Part shown: positions 5,728 to 7,045 of the stretch, piece after piece
How positions within the stretch are numbered: position 1 is the stretch's first letter
How the letters are laid out: the number at the start of each line of letters is the position of its first letter
Assembly: GCA_947473535.1 (NCBI GenBank)
Contig: CANJFK010000047.1
Span: forward strand, 1-7,045
Length of the DNA: 7,045 nucleotides
Source of the DNA: Legionellaceae bacterium
GTDB taxonomy: Bacteria; Pseudomonadota; Gammaproteobacteria; Legionellales; Legionellaceae
Reading direction: 5' to 3'
Made by a program: the position numbers and the translations under genes
The notes under the pieces: generated by a model
Databases searched by the model: none
Told to the model about the DNA's origin: nothing
What the model saw: the letters and a program-made list of their open reading frames with translations, nothing else

Positions 5728-6912
5728 TTATAAAATTACATTGCCACCATGACCTTCATGCAAATTTTCTGCAGAAACACCAAGAAGCGTGATGGTTTGG
5801 TGATTTAAAGCCGTTAAATCAATCACAGCATGACCCAGCGCATTATTATGAATACTAACATGATCACTTGATGTCAAAAATCGTGTTAAATCCACTGTAT
5901 CTTGCGATGGATTAAAGCCCGTGATGACCTTATTGCTACCCCAATTCCATGTGAAATTAAACACATCATGCGCACCACTGCTAGCAACCAATTTAGTCTC
6001 ATTTACATCGTGATTTACAACACTGAGTACAGGTTGAGTGCTTCCTGTCACGGCGCTTACATCATGAGTGGGCGTCGCTGTAGCATGATTAAATGTCCCG
6101 GTTACACCCACAAGATTTTTAGCAGATAATTGTGAACTTAACACCTTATCCAACGTAATCGTTTGATTATTTAATCCTGTCAAATCGATGACGGCATAGC
6201 CCTGTGCATTATTATGAATGGTAATTTGATCATAACTAATCCAAAATGACTTTAAATTAACTGTGTCATGCAGTACATCAAAATTTTTGACCACATCTTT
6301 AGCACCCCAATGCCATGTATAGGAATACTCATGTGTGCCGGCAATGACCGGTGGGTTGACCACCGGAGCTGGTATTACTGGGGGAATCACTGGCGTGCTT
6401 GTTCCGTTATCAACATGCATTGTACCTGTCAGGCCAGAAAAATTATTGGCTGATAAACTCGACACAGAGACGCCATCAAGCGTAATTGTTTGATTATTAA
6501 GGGTTGTTAGATCAATGACAGCATTACCATGTGCGTCATTGTGCAATTTAATCTGATCAAAGCTTGTCCAGAAACTTTTTAGATCTATTTTGTCCTGAGC
6601 CACACTAAATTGATGAACGATGTTATGCGCGCCCCAGTTCCAAGTATAGGAAAACACATCACTTTTATTCGTCGCTTGTTGATCGGTGTTATGTTGACCG
6701 CTAGTATCGACTGGTATAACCACCGGTGGTGGTACAACAATAGGAGGATTATGATTTGCATTGATACCAAAGTGAACCTGGGCAAAATCTGCTGGCGCCT
6801 TAACAAAATTTGCAGGACCTAAATCAGCCAGATGAATGCCCGTTAAAATGACTCGTTGGTGATTGCCCACTATATCTATGACCGTTGATCCATTCTGCTC
6901 ATATAAAGACAA
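5728..6912 (-). CDS. Type I secretion-like C-terminal repeat protein, probable 5'-truncated remnant
   Basis: 394 codons if the TTG at 6912 is used. It holds three copies of an 80-residue unit (85-164, 194-273, 315-394), each with YTWNWG-like start, F(D/N)...DTVDL, a Phe-rich step, IHNNAxGxAVIDLT and QTITLxGV. Residues 1-36 match only the second half of this unit. Pro/Val-rich linkers join the copies. The pattern resembles C-terminal domains of type I (ABC) secreted proteins such as RTX adhesins and serralysins, so it would act outside the cell. The glycine-rich nonapeptides that bind calcium are not seen. There is no in-frame ATG near the start and no ribosome site. The frame reads 9 more codons (IGDAFASSN) up to TGA at 6942-6940. 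Starting mid-unit indicates that the N-terminal part was lost, so expression is doubtful. Confidence 0.62.
   Translation of the reverse strand: MSLYEQNGSTVIDIVGNHQRVILTGIHLADLGPANFVKAPADFAQVHFGINANHNPPIVVPPPVVIPVDTSGQHNTDQQATNKSDVFSYTWNWGAHNIVHQFSVAQDKIDLKSFWTSFDQIKLHNDAHGNAVIDLTTLNNQTITLDGVSVSSLSANNFSGLTGTMHVDNGTSTPVIPPVIPAPVVNPPVIAGTHEYSYTWHWGAKDVVKNFDVLHDTVNLKSFWISYDQITIHNNAQGYAVIDLTGLNNQTITLDKVLSSQLSAKNLVGVTGTFNHATATPTHDVSAVTGSTQPVLSVVNHDVNETKLVASSGAHDVFNFTWNWGSNKVITGFNPSQDTVDLTRFLTSSDHVSIHNNALGHAVIDLTALNHQTITLLGVSAENLHEGHGGNVIL
5731..5970 (-). repeat. 80-residue secretion-like unit, copy 3
   Basis: HDVFNFTWNWG to the final NVIL. The core DTVDLTRF, IHNNALGHAVIDLTALN and HQTITLLGVS is shared with the other copies. 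It is the true C-terminus; the glycine-rich, hydrophobic end fits an uncleaved type I secretion signal. Confidence 0.7.
6094..6333 (-). repeat. 80-residue secretion-like unit, copy 2
   Basis: THEYSYTWHWG to VGVTGTFNHA. It shares DTVNLKSFW, IHNNAQGYAVIDLTGLN and NQTITLDKV with copies 1 and 3. Similarity to copy 1 is visible at the DNA level, so duplication is fairly recent. Confidence 0.75.
6421..6660 (-). repeat. 80-residue secretion-like unit, copy 1
   Basis: SDVFSYTWNWG to SGLTGTMHV. It shares DKIDLKSFW, LHNDAHGNAVIDLTTLN and NQTITLDGVSVSSLSANNF with the other copies. Flanked on both sides by Pro/Val-rich linkers. Confidence 0.75.
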
Positions 6913-6939
6913 ATTGCTGCTGGCAAAAGCATCGCCGAT
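6805..6939 (-). repeat. Half unit at the broken 5' end
   Basis: SLYEQNGSTVIDIVGN, RVILTGIHLADL and PANF align with the second half of the 80-residue unit (LHNDAHGNAVIDLTTLNN, TITLDGVSVSSL, ANNF). The first half (YTWNWG to DLKSF) is absent upstream. This is the main evidence that the gene is a fragment. Confidence 0.65.
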
Positions 6940-7015
6940 TCAACAGTGAAGTGCAACAGAGTTGCTAAAGTGATGGGGCCGGAAAATTGATCCCAAGGTA
7001 ATTGTAGTTTTTTTT

Positions 7016-7030
7016 GTCAGTATAACTGAC
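7016..7030 (+). terminator. Small hairpin between T-runs
   Basis: GTCAGT-ATA-ACTGAC is a perfect 6-bp stem, preceded by eight T and followed by TCAG and then TTTTGTTTTT. In the plus direction it is weakly terminator-like, but no plus-strand gene ends here. The rest of 6943-7015 shows no clear gene; a minus-strand frame is open but unrecognised. Confidence 0.25.
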
Positions 7031-7045
7031 TCAGTTTTGTTTTTG

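Noticed and set aside
5902..6822. Plus-strand and alternate-frame short open frames over the last gene
   Set aside because: They lie opposite or within the repeat-domain gene and have no family-like content.

Overview
The window is gammaproteobacterial chromosome. It joins a conserved housekeeping block (positions 1-3788) to a repeat-rich accessory block (about 3796-7045). The RNase E closely matches enteric and pseudomonad homologues as I remember them. The layout, with rne divergent from rluC and a HAD phosphatase gene overlapping rluC, is the one I know from Pseudomonas and relatives. DNA is moderately AT-rich. The accessory block hints at a Legionella/Coxiella-type intracellular lineage (Legionellales): a possible Dot/Icm effector with a PmrA-like promoter box, plus several families of short palindromic repeats. 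That placement is inference, not proof.

Housekeeping block. On the minus strand, rluC (23S rRNA pseudouridine synthase) and the 5' part of a HAD phosphatase gene overlap by 8 bp and are probably co-transcribed. Divergently, on the plus strand, rne encodes RNase E with all key catalytic and zinc residues. Its C-terminal tail is short and carries a predicted amphipathic membrane-anchor helix. The 428-bp spacer between rluC and rne holds an apparent rluC -10 box, candidate rne promoters and several hairpins. It could be a structured leader like the one through which E. coli RNase E controls its own mRNA.

Accessory block. A 12-bp dyad follows rne, then a 181-bp MITE-like element with 70-bp inverted arms and TTA flanks. 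Next is a promoter with a perfect -10 box, no good -35 and an exact YTTAAK-N5-YTTAAK box. It drives a 432-residue orphan protein with helical N-terminal units, a (QE)10(QD)7 tract, a transmembrane hairpin and a Glu-rich C-terminal tail. The 300-bp gap between this gene and the next, convergent gene holds a 48-nt hairpin repeat and a 164-bp element. That element has IS4-like 19-bp terminal repeats, an 11-bp target duplication and a perfect 35-bp palindrome inside. The last gene (minus strand) encodes three and a half copies of an 80-residue domain resembling the C-terminal domains of type I secreted proteins. It starts mid-repeat without a believable start codon, so it looks like the surviving 3' end of a larger gene.

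The most interesting item is the 4063-5427 unit, where an effector-like protein and an effector-regulon-like promoter occur together. Both parts are predictions from motifs read by eye.
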